From Paracentrotus lividus (Eukaryota; Echinodermata; Echinoidea; Camarodonta; Echinidae), in assembly GCA_940671915.1 (NCBI GenBank), contig CALNVZ010003426.1, positions 48,372,729 to 48,436,728 of the forward strand: a DNA stretch of 64,000 nt, written 5' to 3'. Positions 11,707 through 22,433 of this stretch are shown here, piece by piece. The notes under the pieces were generated by a model. That model worked only from the letters and a program-made list of their open reading frames with translations. It ran no database searches and was not told the DNA's origin. A program made the position numbers and the translations under genes. Positions within the stretch are counted from its first letter, which is position 1. Every line of letters starts with the position of its first letter.

Positions 11707-12156
11707 GTATGTCTACCTTTGTAACCCTTAGAAAGAGCAAAGCAGTCTACTTAATTGACAAATGGTTCCAAAATCAAATGAAACATGAAACTTGAATTCT
11801 GCCCAAGCCCTAAAAAAGTAAACAAGTAACAAAAGTGCCTTTTCCTTTGAATATGGAAAATGTGTCTGTCAGTCAATGTAATCTCACGATGTCTTACGTT
11901 ACATTCCAAGGTAAATTTCCCTTCTGAGAGGAAGATGAAAACATATTTTAAAGAAATATAATAATAATTATTTTATCATTAGGATTGACAATAGTCACTT
12001 TCAGAGTAATTTTGTACTCTTTCGTACTAGTAATTTCCTAGTAAACTAGTGGATAATTTTTGTGAGAGTTATCACAAAGCTCCTTTTCGACCAAGGTGCA
12101 TTGTGAGACAATGGAATAATCGCTACTGGTTTGTTCCTTTTTTGTCATGGTTTCAG

Positions 12157-12391
12157 CTCACAAAATTCAGATTCAAGGTCAACTACAAGGTCACGACCAA
12201 GGTCATCATCATCCCGCTCAAAATCTGTGACAGAGAGTGCCACCACCAAGTCGTCAAAGTACTCGCTGCCGAAGACAAGCGAATCTTCATCAACATCACA
12301 GACAGTTTCAAGCAAAGCCCCAGAGCTGACTCCGTGGGAAAAATGGCTGATTGAGAAGACTAAGCAAGAGAGAAAAAGAGCAAAAGAAAAG
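12157..12391 (+). CDS. CCDC34: CCDC34 orthologue, coding exon 2
   Basis: The acceptor TGGTTTCAG|C supplies one base that completes the serine codon begun in exon 1. The exon encodes a Ser/Arg/Thr-rich linker and then the family hallmark LTPWEKWLIEKTKQERKRAK, the start of the conserved coiled-coil region (vertebrate proteins have LTPWE at the same point). The donor AAAG|GTATTG ends in phase 0. The SR-dipeptide richness of the first half (RSTTRSRPRSSSSRS) is composition bias in a probably disordered region and does not indicate a splicing factor. The adjoining intron (12392-14809) is filled by a nested pair of TIR elements. Confidence 0.87.
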
Positions 12392-12877
12392 GTATTGCTA
12401 TTTCTTTGTTACATGCACAGAGGAGTAGGGATTCATGTGCCGAGCATATGATGAGTGCAAGTCATGTCTCTCTCTTAATTTATTATCTTTCAAGGTTCAT
12501 CACTCAACCCCTGTATATTTTTCATCAAAGTTTTCAATTATCCCTTTTGTTGTCCAAGTAGTAATGAACTTCATTGTAAGAGTTCTTTACTTCAGAAACA
12601 GATCTCCAGTTTATCATTAATCCTTTGAACCCTGAATTTATAAGTTCATTTCTTTAAATTCACCGTGTACAAGTTTTATTCACAAGGTATGCATTATCAA
12701 ACTGTAAACTAAGATGACACTAATACTTAGTTTGCAAAAACGCCATCTTTCGATGGAAAATTTGCATAAATTTTAGACCATGAATCCTAATTTCAAAAAG
12801 TTCTAAAGGGCATATGGAAAGTAGCCTTTTGGGATATTTTACTGTCTCTGACTATATGCTATAAAGCTGCCATTTGG

Positions 12878-14672
12878 GTTTAACCCTATTCAGACTGGGG
12901 GGGGGGTCAATTTGACCCCCCCTGTACGAAATCCGCGACTGCCGCGCAACCGCTGCGAATCGCAACCCGGCGCTTTATGACTTTTTCTTTTTCAAGTGTC
13001 TCGCAATTTTGACACCAATTTCAAAAATATCGGATACTCCGTTGTCAGTTACGCAACATTACGTAATCGCATGTCAGGCCTAAATTGAACGAAAATCATC
13101 ATTTTGCATGCGTTTGTGTACAAAATACTGCTTTTTTCTAAATTTCTTTATAACACTGATAATTGTGCCTTCTGAGCCTTTTGATTGATTAAATTTGTCT
13201 TTATATTGATCAAAATACATTTCTCAAGCATAAAAAATTACAAAAACAAAGAAATACCGTAAATTACCGTGTATAAGGCGCACTCGTGTATAAGGCGCAC
13301 CCCGATTTTTGGGGTCTGAAAAAAAAAAAAAAATATTCACGGAAGGTGCTAATAATTATTTCATCATCACATCTTACCAATTGTAAAGAAAAGTCACCAG
13401 ATTTTTTTTAATTTATAATTATTTTTTAATAGTTACAATTTATTCTTGTAAAAGAAAAATATAATTTAATTATTTCATCCCAAAGAAATACATTTTATCA
13501 GGTTTCAATTTTATATAGTATTAATTAATATTGGGGAAAATATTACAGCAAAAATCATACAGATTTAAGGCATAAAGAGCTAAAAATGAATTTTAAAAAA
13601 AAAGTAGAAACGATTCCGATTCCGATTACGATTAAACCGATTATAATAACACTACATAAAATAATAAAATAATAACTTGGCCCCATTTCTTCTTAGATAG
13701 CAGAAAAAATTGTCCATGCATTTTGGGGTTATAAAATCTATTTTTTAGAGGCCAAAATAGTGAGAAAATGTTTGAAAAAAAAAGAAAAAATTTAAGAAGA
13801 AATTAAAACAGAAAATTAATTTTAAGGAAAACGATTACGATCGATTACGATTACGATCAGATCAATAAGTACTGTCATCTAAAGAGCATTTCCCATGCAT
13901 CAATAAAGCTATAAAAGTCTGTATTTTAATCAAAATTCTTCCAAATTCAGGGAGGAAAATATTTTTAATTGTTCATAATTATAGCTAAAGAATAAAAACT
14001 TTGGTTTGCTTAAAGAATTTTAATTTAAAAAAATCAAGAAATGGATGTTTTGATTTTAGTAACCGGCAAATATACGTACTAAAGTTTTGATATTTATTAG
14101 AAGATAACATACACATTTAAAGCTCTGAAGTTCAGAATTTTTATTTTGACACTTCTTTGTATCTGTGTATAGGGCGCACCCTCGACTTTGCGTTGACAAA
14201 TGGTGGGGAAAAAGTGCGCCTTATACACGGTAATTTACGGTACATAAGAAATAAAAACAATAGAATACATAAGAAAATCATAAAACAATAGAATACAAAA
14301 GAATTAATTTGAAATTTCTGAATTTGTCTATTCAATACTGTTGTCTTTGCTACTCAGCAACTTTTAGAAAAAATTTGGGCTTCATAACTATATTTATTAA
14401 TGAAATATTAACGATTTCCATAAAAAAGCATCTAATTTGCATACATGAGTATGCATAAATTAGCATAAATTAAATACGTGAATTTTTTTTCAAAAAAAAC
14501 ATACCAGCGACACCCTTTACATGTGCAGCGACGTTCGCGCAAAATTTCGCCGCGAGCGGACTATCCGCGGCCGAGATCTCAGGGGGGGGGGTCAAATTGA
14601 CCCCCCCCCCCCCCCCCCCCCCCCCCAGTCAAAATCTCCTCTTGAATATGCCAGTCTGAATAGGGTTTAAGG
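12878..14672. mobile_element. TIR element (outer, ~1.8 kb) in CCDC34 intron 2
   Basis: Inverted ends AACCCTATTCAGACTGG (about 12881) and CCAGTCTGAATAGGGTTT (about 14650) are followed inward on each side by a G/C homopolymer flanked by TCAATTTGACC / GGTCAAATTGACC. Inside lies a second, complete TIR element (13255-14242). There is no transposase frame. Sequence similar to its interior (CATAAGAAAT..., GGCCGAGATCTC...GGGG) recurs at about 15560-16275 in intron 3. Confidence 0.65.
13255..14242. mobile_element. Nested TIR element with CGTGTATAAGGCGCAC ends (~990 bp)
   Basis: The left terminus TACCGTAAATTACCGTGTAT, continuing AAGGCGCAC, is the exact reverse complement of the right terminus at about 14214-14242. 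The first interior repeat of the GGCGCAC motif follows at once. The interior is AT-rich without an open transposase frame. It interrupts the outer element and is therefore the younger of the two. Confidence 0.75.
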
Positions 14673-14809
14673 GTTAAACAATTTCTAGTTCAAATTGAAA
14701 TAACTAAGCTGAGATTCATGAATAATCACTTAAAATAAGTGGTATGGCACTGATTTCCTTGAACGTGAATACCTAATGAATCACATTCCATCTATTCCAT
14801 TGACTACAG

Positions 14810-15019
14810 GCTAGGCTGGAAAGAGAGAAACAACTGAAGATAGCTGAAGAGAAGAAGATGAAGGCTGCCAAGGAGAAGGTCGTCCAAGTCAAGGTCAACA
14901 TGTGGATCGAGGAGAGGACGGCAAAGGATCAGGAATCCAGGAAAGCAAACCAGAGGCTGGAGAAAACAAAGAAACAGCTTGAAGCGGAGGAGAAGAGAAG
15001 AATACAGGAGAAAGCTAAG
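14810..15019 (+). CDS. CCDC34: CCDC34 orthologue, coding exon 3
   Basis: The acceptor TTGACTACAG|GCT and donor GCTAAG|GTAATA both lie in phase 0, giving exactly 70 codons. The whole exon is charged coiled coil (AEEKKMKAAKEK, EAEEKRRIQEKAK) with Leu/Ile/Val at heptad spacing and a central tryptophan (MWIEERTAK) corresponding to the repeated W-containing segments of the family. It joins the preceding LTPWE exon and the following EWRTKKK exon without a phase conflict. Nothing in it is broken. Confidence 0.85.
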
Positions 15020-15194
15020 GTAATAATGAAATTGCCCACAAACATTGGCTTTCACCCACTACCTTATAATAAAAATGGTGGCTTCTTATATAGTGCTCAG
15101 GTCTGTCCAGCATGACATTCATAGCATTTTACACATTATTACCCCATTCCTAGCTTAGCAGCCAAATATGCAGCACATTAGCTTATCGTTTATC

Positions 15195-15304
15195 GAGGCA
15201 TTTGAAGGCTCTGCAGAGACAAAGGATTGGAGGGGCAAGCCATTGTTCACACACAATCGCTTGCCCCTCCAGTCCTTTGTCTCTGCAGAGCCATCTGATG
15301 CCTC
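15195..15304 (+). repeat. Near-perfect 110-nt hairpin in CCDC34 intron 3
   Basis: The left arm, from GAGGCATTTGAAGGCTCTGC to GGAGGGGCAAGC, pairs with the right arm, from GCTTGCCCCTCC to GAGCCATCTGATGCCTC. The stem is about 46 bp with very few mismatches. The apex (CATTGT...ACAATC) can pair further, leaving a small loop. This may be a tiny foldback element or a pre-miRNA-like hairpin; it is transcribed in the sense of CCDC34. Confidence 0.75.
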
Positions 15305-15559
15305 TGTAGGGTACCCATTTTAGCCTAGGTGGAGTAAAGCCAATATACATAGAATGCCTTACTCAAGGACATTACTGCCATGCTGGGGCGCTAGCCCACA
15401 ACCTTTGCATTGCAAGTCAGGTGAGATGACCATCATTTGTTATCTTTTCTTTGAAGAAGGGTTACAGAATGGTGAGCTCCAAGAGGAGAGAAAAAAAAAA
15501 TACTCTTGACTTTCTTTGCTAGAGTCTTCATGCATAGAGAGCCTGATTTTAAGTACCAT

Positions 15560-16318
15560 TCCCACGTCTAATTTATCCCCCCCCCCCTCGACATTTTTTG
15601 CGATAAATTTTTGATGCGAGAAGCTAAATCTGCAGGGCGCTGCTTGAGTTTTTTCTTTGAAGTCTTGCGCATCTTTTGAGACCAAATTCGCGATCCCCGG
15701 GTACCCGGTTCACGAGTTACGCATCGTTTTGTACCCGTGCGTCAGATCCAAAATTGCTCAAAAACGTGATTTCATGTACAAAGTCAATACAAATTGTGTT
15801 TTCAGCTAATATTCATAAGTGAGTGATTAATTTTGCTTTTATTAATAATAATCATTTGATTTGCTGCTATGTATGACCAAAATAATGTCTCAGACCAATT
15901 TTGTCGAAAAAACAATAGAAATAAAACGGTGGAAAAAACAGAGAAATACATAAGAAATTCAAAAAACAGTAAAATACATAAGAAATTGATTTTGATGCCA
16001 GAATTTTTTTCAAGTACAATTGATAGGAATGCTATAAAGAACGTTCACACCAAAAATTAGCATTCTAGGAGCTATATTTAGTGAATTAGAGCAAAAAAGT
16101 ACAATTTCATGCATAAATTAGCATAATTAGCATATATAATTAAAACAAAACATTTTTGGGAAATATTAACTATGCAATTACGGAGACTACGCAACAGGGG
16201 ACGTGCGTGCCAATTTTCTTTGCGATCACGCAGTCGACGGCCGAGATCTCGGGGGGGGGGGGGGCTAAATTAGCGCCCCCACTTGGCTATACGTTTTCAA
16301 AAAGAGCCTGGGCAGATT
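15560..16318. mobile_element. Degenerate repeat related to the intron-2 TIR element
   Basis: It is framed by a C run near 15580 (TTATCCCCCCC) and a G run near 16251 (GGCCGAGATCTCGGGGG). It shares the GGCCGAGATCTC motif and the ACATAAGAAAT-rich interior with the element at 12878-14672. The ends are not well defined. The 63-codon frame inside is Asn/Lys-rich AT sequence and is not a gene. Confidence 0.45.
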
Positions 16319-17289
16319 TAGCCTTTAGCTGAGGCACTCGGCGCTTGTATTTCCCAAAATGCGCCAAACGAGTCTGAATACATAAGACTATCATGCAAAA
16401 GACTATCATTCAGCGCCAAAGCATTTATGAACTTGGGAAGCTCATTAATTCTTGCATATGTATGAGGGTATTACATTATGCAGCAGCTACATTACGTTAG
16501 ACCCAATTGCTAATTCTATGTTTTCAGAATAGTTAGATGATGCATGTGCCAACTGCCATGTAGACCTACCTAAATATTACCAGTGTTAGTGGATACCTAT
16601 CATTCCATCATGATATAAAGCCCTGTTCACAACAATCAAGATTAAATTGTTACATAAATGAGAGGTGAAATGAAGCTTCAATGTACAGTGCAGTGCGACT
16701 CCGAGTAGTATAGTCCTACCTCCCACCGAACTTTTGGCCGCAAGCGCCAGGAAACCCCGATGGGATTTGTGTGCTTGCAGCACTGGCAGTAAAGCGACAG
16801 TGTCTGTGGCCGTGCTCTCGAAGTCCTTGCACAGTGGAATGGCTTGAAAAATTGCAGGTTTGCCATAGTCTGTTGGAAGATTGACAAGAACATCGTCACC
16901 TTTCAATGCAGATCGTATAGCTTTCGTCTGCAAATCTTTAAAATTTGGCAATTTCAACCTTCCAGCCGCATATTCAATGCTTTTTGATACGATGTCTTCT
17001 TCGCCGCAAATCAAGGCTTAATGCATGCATATTTATGAATTCTCTTGAGCCGTCTACTCTGATTGGTTCATCGGATTAGAAGGTGTGCTTTGACCGGCTT
17101 TCTGGCGAAGCTGTTTTGCATCTCATTATGTACCGATTTGGGAGCGGAAATAATACAGAACAAAAGAATTAAACTCGAAGTTCGTAAAGGCGTTGGTGCT
17201 GACTGCCTCGCATAATAGTCTTGTGTATTCAGACTCGTTTGGCGCATTTTGGGAAATACAAGCGCCAAGTGCCTTTGCTAAAGGCTAGG
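16319..17289. mobile_element. TIR element carrying a RecQ-helicase fragment (~970 bp)
   Basis: Inverted repeats of about 70 bp are present: 16319-16388, starting TAGCCTTTAGC and containing TTTCCCAAAATGCGCCAAAC, and 17216-17289, its reverse complement with only a few mismatches. The interior (minus strand) includes a piece of RecQ-type helicase coding sequence (16817-17014). It lies 50 bp upstream of CCDC34 exon 4. There is no transposase, so it is presumably mobilised in trans if at all. Confidence 0.7.
16817..17014 (-). pseudogene. RecQ-like helicase N-terminal fragment (inactive)
   Basis: The frame opening at 17014 reads MICGEEDIVSKSIEYAAG, then LPNFKDLQTKAIRSALKGDD and VLVNLPTDYGKPAIFQAIPL. 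The spacing matches the Q motif/helicase motif I region of RecQ-family DNA helicases (LxxFxxxQxxAI...GxDVxVxLPTGxGKS). The Walker A segment reads TDYGKP in place of TGxGKS/T, so both the glycine and the Ser/Thr that contact ATP are lost. After about 66 residues the similarity ends; the frame itself continues to 16586 without recognisable content. Helicase motifs Ia-VI are absent. This is a fragment, enclosed in the inverted repeats of a transposon, and on the opposite strand from CCDC34. Confidence 0.65.
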
Positions 17290-17339
17290 GCAAAGAACCT
17301 AAACCACCTTTTATTTCCTTCTATTATCTTTCCTCGAAG

Positions 17340-17547
17340 GAAAACTATGCAGAATGGAGAACCAAGAAGAAGAACGAGAAGGAGATGAAGGAGAAGAAGG
17401 AGAAGGAAGAAAAGAAAGCCAAGGAAGACGCAGAGAGGAGAAGGAAAGAAGAAGCGGAAGATGCTTTTTTGAAATGGAAGGAGGAGGCCAAGACAAGACC
17501 CCTGCCCTTATCTGGACCGTTTGGCTATCCGCAAAGATGTGTCAAAG
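17340..17547 (+). CDS. CCDC34: CCDC34 orthologue, coding exon 4
   Basis: The acceptor TTTCCTCGAAG|GAA (phase 0) and donor GTCAAAG|GTATAA (phase 1) delimit 69 codons plus one base. The exon begins ENYAEWRTKKKNEKE, runs through a Lys/Glu coiled coil, and reaches FLKWKEEAKTRPLPLSGPFG, the family's conserved FxxWLExAKxKPRP...YGY segment near the C-terminus. A second AG at 17352 would give the wrong frame. Two overlapping open frames on this stretch reflect its purine-rich composition. Confidence 0.88.
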
Positions 17548-18248
17548 GTATAAACCAATCAAAGACCCAGTGTTGTTCTGGATGCTACAGATATTTTAAC
17601 ACAGAATATATTGAATGAGTGGTTATTTTTCGCAGTGGTTTTATAATTGCAAGTTCATCCTCATGCAAATTTCTGCTTCAATGTAAGGCTAATTGTAGTG
17701 ATGAAAAGTTCACAAAAATCGCAAAATTGTCCACTTGCAAATTTTGCTAAAATAAATCAAAATTGCAAAAATTTCAGCTTATCTGCTATGGTATTACATT
17801 TTCTATTCTTGTGGAACAGTCCAGTATATAAATGGTTATTTTTCCAGTGGTTTTATTTTTTTTATCAAAGGAATTTCCACTTCAATGTAAGGCAACTTAT
17901 AATGATGAAAAACTTTAAAAATCACAAAATTATCAATTCATGAATTTTCCCCAACTAATCCAAACTCGCGAAAATATTTGCTTATCTGTTAGGGTATGAT
18001 ATTTGCTATTCTTGTGAACAGGCCGCTTCTATTATGATGAGGTACTTGGAACACAGAAAATAACTTTACTGTGGTGAAATCCTGTTATTGTGAAGAGTGA
18101 AAACATAGGTTTGCACAAATTGAGACTGGGAGAATTACCTTGTTGTAAACAATATCATACATCTAGCTTGTGATTCACTAACAGCTAAATTCAATCCCAA
18201 CTAGGATAAAAGCAATTTTTAGAATCAATATCCATTCAGTTCCATATA
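17548..18248 (+). other. CCDC34 intron 4, proximal part
   Basis: AT-rich intron sequence containing a degenerate internal duplication. CAATGTAAGGC...ATGATGAAAA at about 17681 recurs at about 17884, and the flanking blocks repeat as well. No exon is recognised. Confidence 0.6.
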
Positions 18249-19228
18249 GAGTGTGTTCCTAAAAAAAGGTAACCGGAGTTCAAAAGTCAATCATTTCAAA
18301 AGTATATGGTTTATTCTTGTAATTTACTAAAATACTAAATAACTCATCAGCTTTAATTTGAGATATTGCTTACGTCCAAATTGTCAAGGGTCATAGGGTT
18401 AGGGTCCCTTGGAGGTGATAGGTACAAAACCCATTTTTTCCAAGTGTTTCGTTTGTAGGGTACGAACCTTACTTTTTATACATGTACGTTTTTGGTTCCA
18501 TCGTTTTGGGGGGTTTTTGTACACACAAATTTTCAATGAAATGCAATCTCATTTGCCAAAGGACCTATCTCACTGGCAATGAGATGAGTCTCTTGAGTCG
18601 TGGAGATGTCGTGGTGACGTCCCGAGACTTCAGGGCATCTTGGGGGAAATCGAACAAAAGTCAAACATGTTCAATCTTTTAATCGACTTCTTTAAGACGC
18701 GAGCAAGTAAAAATTGTCAACTCGACGTCGAGGCAACCCCGCAAAGACGTCACAGAGACTTGCTCACGTCTTAAAGAAGTCTACTAAAAGATTAAACATG
18801 TTTAACATTTGTTTGCTTTTTCTCTCGACTTCCTGTAGATTAGGGGACGTCTCGGCGACCTCTCCGAGACTCCAGAGACTCATAATCAAGAGCCCATTTC
18901 ATTGTCAGTGAGATAGGTCCTTTGACAAATGAGATTGCATTTCATTGAAACTTTGTTTTAAAAAAACAACCTAAAACGATGAAACCAAAAACTTATAAAA
19001 AGTTGGGTTCGTACCCTACAAATGAAAAACCTGGAAAAAATGGGTTTTGTACCTATCACCTTCAAAGGACCCTAACTCTGTCACCCATGACAGTTTGGAC
19101 GTAAATAATGTCTCAAATTAAAGCTGATGAGTTACTTATTATTGCAGTAAACAAATTACGAGAATAAACCATATACCTTTAAAATGACTGACCTTTGAAC
19201 TTTGGTTGCCTTTTTTTAGGAACACACT
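18249..19228. mobile_element. ~980-bp palindromic foldback element in CCDC34 intron 4
   Basis: Two arms of about 450 bp are reverse complements over almost their whole length, from AGTGTGTTCCTAAAAAAAGG at the left to CCTTTTTTTAGGAACACACT at the right. The arms meet at a short central spacer (about 18707-18755). Flanking TA dinucleotides are compatible with a TA target site. There is no coding capacity. In the CCDC34 pre-mRNA it would fold into a long duplex. Confidence 0.85.
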
Positions 19229-19249
19229 ATATATATTATATAAATAGTG

Positions 19250-20335
19250 TACAATCTATCGCGCAATATACTGGATTATAAGTATGACAAATACTAAATT
19301 ATCCCGAGTGCAGATTTGAAATATATAAAATTTGAAATAGATCTGCACGAGGGGAATTTAGTATTTGGAGTTCTTATAGTCCAGTAATGTTGCAAGATGG
19401 AGCGTTCACTATTTATTATAGTAAATAGACCCCTAAATTAAGTTGACATTGGTTTAGCCCTGATCGATCTCTCCGGGACGCTGCCTGCCAGATGCACGAA
19501 CTGCCCTGGCATGCGCTGCAGTAAATTCTTTTCCCTTGAACTCAACGGGCTCCTTACATTAAACGAAGCCAGGGCGGACGGGTAACTGCTCGCTAAGCGC
19601 TCCCATGCCTATTCCTGGTTCATTCATCGTTGGCAATACAAAGCAAATTACGACATTTGGGGCCTTCGTCGATCAGGCAAGGGTAACCAACGATATACAG
19701 TTCTGGTATTATAACAATGTTCGTGAGGACGATTTCATGGTACTTTAAACTTACTCTTTATTTGTAAATTTCCAATGCAAACTGCTTTTATTTCACTCCA
19801 AAATCAAGAGAACGATCAACCCGGCCGAGAACGAAACATAATTATGCAGTCATTGGCATGCGAGCGCTTCGCTGGCAGCTAGCTACCCGTCCACTCTGGC
19901 TTCGTGTAAGATACCTGTTGGGTTCGAGGGAAATCGTTCGGTCGATCATGTCACGTCAGCTGCTAATGTCCACTTTATTTCAAGAATACGATCACAAAAT
20001 ATGCAAAGAAAACTGCAGAAAATTGTTAGTTTTTGAAGAATTATTATCGTCTTGTTACAGATCCCAGTTTGGCCTCAGTGAGTGAAATCATGTTTAAAAT
20101 CCATTTTCGGCAAATTTCGCAAATTTCAAGTTCACGTCGTGTTGATCAATCAATTAATCTTCACGAGTATCGATATTATCCCCATTCATTTAACACAGGC
20201 TTTCCCCTCCCAAAATTGAAAGTTATATCGACATATATGTACAATATAACTTTTTGAAGGTAGGTCACGTGGTACCAATCAAGCCAATCACAGCTCGTAT
20301 TTTCCTACCACTATTTACTATATATATATATATAT
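19250..20335. mobile_element. Non-autonomous TIR element, ~1.1 kb
   Basis: It begins near ATAGTGTACAATCTATCGCG and ends near CACTATTTACTATATATA. Both ends, in the opposite orientation, bound the shorter copy at 30980-31510. An internal block reading GTGCAGAT...TAGTATTTGG is itself palindromic. The middle third (about 19440-20200) is missing from the shorter copy. No transposase was recognised. Confidence 0.65.
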
Positions 20336-20508
20336 CCATAGTTGGGATTGATTTTAGCTGTTATTGAATCACCCCCCCCCTCCCCCTTGTGGTCATTGCA
20401 ATGGGAGTAGACTGTATTCAGATCATTCTTTTGAAGCTATATTTATACAAATTGATGTAAAAAAAAAGTTACATTTTCAAAGACTCTTCTAATATCATTT
20501 CGCTACAG

Positions 20509-20741
20509 GTTATCATGACAAGGCAAGCTACCCCATACCAAGCTATTACAACCCTGTACCTTGGATGCCCATACACACCCCACAGGAGCATACCAAGCCT
20601 GTTGCTAAGGGACAAAGAGGACGGGGTAAGAGAACCAAAGCATCATCATCATCATTGGGAAGGCAGGTACAACAGCCGCTGTCACCCCCTCTGCTATTCA
20701 GAGACCGGTCTACACGAGAGAAGTCTGGGAAGCTGAGGTGA
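20509..20741 (+). CDS. CCDC34: CCDC34 orthologue, terminal coding exon 5
   Basis: The acceptor CGCTACAG|GT completes the glycine codon left by exon 4 and the frame ends at TGA 20739-20741. It encodes HDKASYPIPSYYNPVPWMPI, which matches the conserved C-terminal signature of the family (SYPxPxxYNPxPWxPIHxP), followed by a basic Ser-rich tail. Taken with exon 4 this is the strongest evidence for the gene's identity. The last ~33 codons (from 20641, a Ser run encoded by CATCAT repeats) lie inside the first unit of a decayed tandem repeat that continues through the 3'UTR, so the protein's tail may have been reshaped by that duplication. Confidence 0.9.
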
Positions 20742-21490
20742 CGAAGAGAGTAAAACCACTTGATGGAAGAACCCTTCTTCTGTAGTTTATTTATATGTAG
20801 TTATATCTATTTATGTTCAATGAAACACCCAAATGAAGACAAAACTAGAGCATGGTCGGAATGAAAGGATGATGAGAAGGATGGTACAACAGTCAATTTC
20901 TCCCCTCTGCTATTCAGTTGACCAGTCTTGGAAATTGAGATTAAAGGGAGGGGATTAAAGCACTTGACAGAACACCCTTTGCTGTAATTTATATATATGC
21001 GTATAATTTCTATTTCTGTTCGATTAAACACCCATTTGTAGACAAAAATAGAACACAAGAGGACCATTTACTATACTACATCATCATCAATGGGAATGCT
21101 GGTGCAACAGCTACTGTCACCCCCTCTTCTGGTATTTAGAGTGTGGTGTACACAAGAGAAGTCTGAGAAACCTGGATGTCAGGGAGAGGGTTAAAAAAAC
21201 TTGATAGGCCATCCCTCCTTTAATATCATATATGTAATTTGTAGGTCTTATTTCCATTGCTGTTCGATGAAACGCTTGATTGAAGACAAAAAATGAGAAT
21301 GGGTCTAGGGCATCAAGATGGCAATTTAAACAAATGCTCTCACCCCCTCTGCTGTTCAGAGGCCGGTTTGCGCATGAGATGCTTTGGAAACTGAATTGAT
21401 GGAAGGTGTGAAAACAGAGACCAACTTTTACATTTTTATTTTATTTTGTGTTCAATGGATGCTTGTACATATTTTTTATTATTATTTATT
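20641..21490 (+). repeat. Four-fold tandem repeat of CCDC34 C-terminus/3'UTR
   Basis: Four diverged units of about 180-230 bp start near 20641, 20865, 21079 and 21308. Each runs through a CATCAT-type block, GGTACAACAG or a variant, CACCCCCTCTGCT, then TTCAGAG...CCGGT, an AGTCTGGGAA-like block, an AT-rich block, and GTTCGATGAAAC with AGACAAAA. The first unit is coding up to the stop at 20741 and the others lie in the 3'UTR. Confidence 0.75.
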
Positions 21491-22301
21491 TTCTTTTGTG
21501 AAGCATTTTTAATTTTGCCATACATGTATTTGTGCAATTTTACAGATTTTTTATTTCATAAGTGTTTTTTTTTTATTTGATATGAGTTCTGAAAGTTTGA
21601 ATTAGATCTCCGAGTCCCAAATTCACAACAGACATAAAATAAGTTATAATAGTACTAGGAAGCAGGCCCTGTTAACTAAGGGATTCAAAACTCTTTCATT
21701 TTAAACAATTCCACATTCATGGCAGCCCACCATCAATCTTCAATTTGACACTTTAACAAATTATACCATGTCTAAGGGGGAGGTGAGACTAGACTCCTAC
21801 CCATTGTTTGAGTAAAGTTTGTAGCTTGTAGTCTTATAGATTCACACTCTGGACATGGGTCTGTGTTTGTAAAGTTACCTGCCATAGATTCCAATAGTTC
21901 AGCTACCACCAACCCCAAAATTCCAAATTCTTATACAGAGGTGCCGCTTTTTATAAAATGAATTCAGGCAGTTTTTTTTTTATTCCAAATTTTGCTTTTT
22001 ATTTATTTTCAGACTTTTTTTTCTTTCTTTCTTTCTTTTCTTTTATCATCTCTAATGTGAATTTTGTAAATTCAGCAAACATCAATTTGCATTAGAAAAG
22101 TTTGAAAATAGGCGAATTTAATGATAAAAAATAAAAGTATTTTGAAGATTTTTTTTTTCTCTTATTTTTATTGGCTGATTCCTGCATAATGATCTCTGAG
22201 GCACAAGGTCATGTTAGAAGGCCTAGTCAATGGTAATTTGATGGAATTGCATACATGTATAGAAATATGTTTTGTTAATACCTGAAGACTAAATTGTTTG
22301 C

Positions 22302-22307
22302 AATAAA
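22302..22307 (+). terminator. Candidate CCDC34 poly(A) signal AATAAA
   Basis: Canonical AATAAA (in GCAATAAAACATAC) about 1.56 kb downstream of the CCDC34 stop, followed by TG/T-rich sequence. No better-placed hexamer with a downstream GU-rich element was noticed. Confidence 0.5.
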
Positions 22308-22375
22308 ACATACATGACTTGTATACCACTGACAAATGATTAGTTTATTGTACACTGTTTTGTTTCTTTCTCTCT

Positions 22376-22378
<3 letters not shown>

Positions 22379-22430
<52 letters not shown>
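22379..22430. repeat. (CT)n microsatellite
   Basis: More than 20 uninterrupted CT units inside a longer pyrimidine tract. Confidence 0.95.

Positions 22431-22433
<3 letters not shown>

Noticed and set aside
12157..12391. SR-protein (splicing factor) domain
   Set aside because: The SR-rich patch is short and precedes the LTPWE coiled-coil signature of CCDC34; no RNA-recognition motif is present.
16586..16816. Continuation of the RecQ-like frame
   Set aside because: After about residue 66 the sequence no longer follows helicase motifs; it is read-through into noncoding element sequence.
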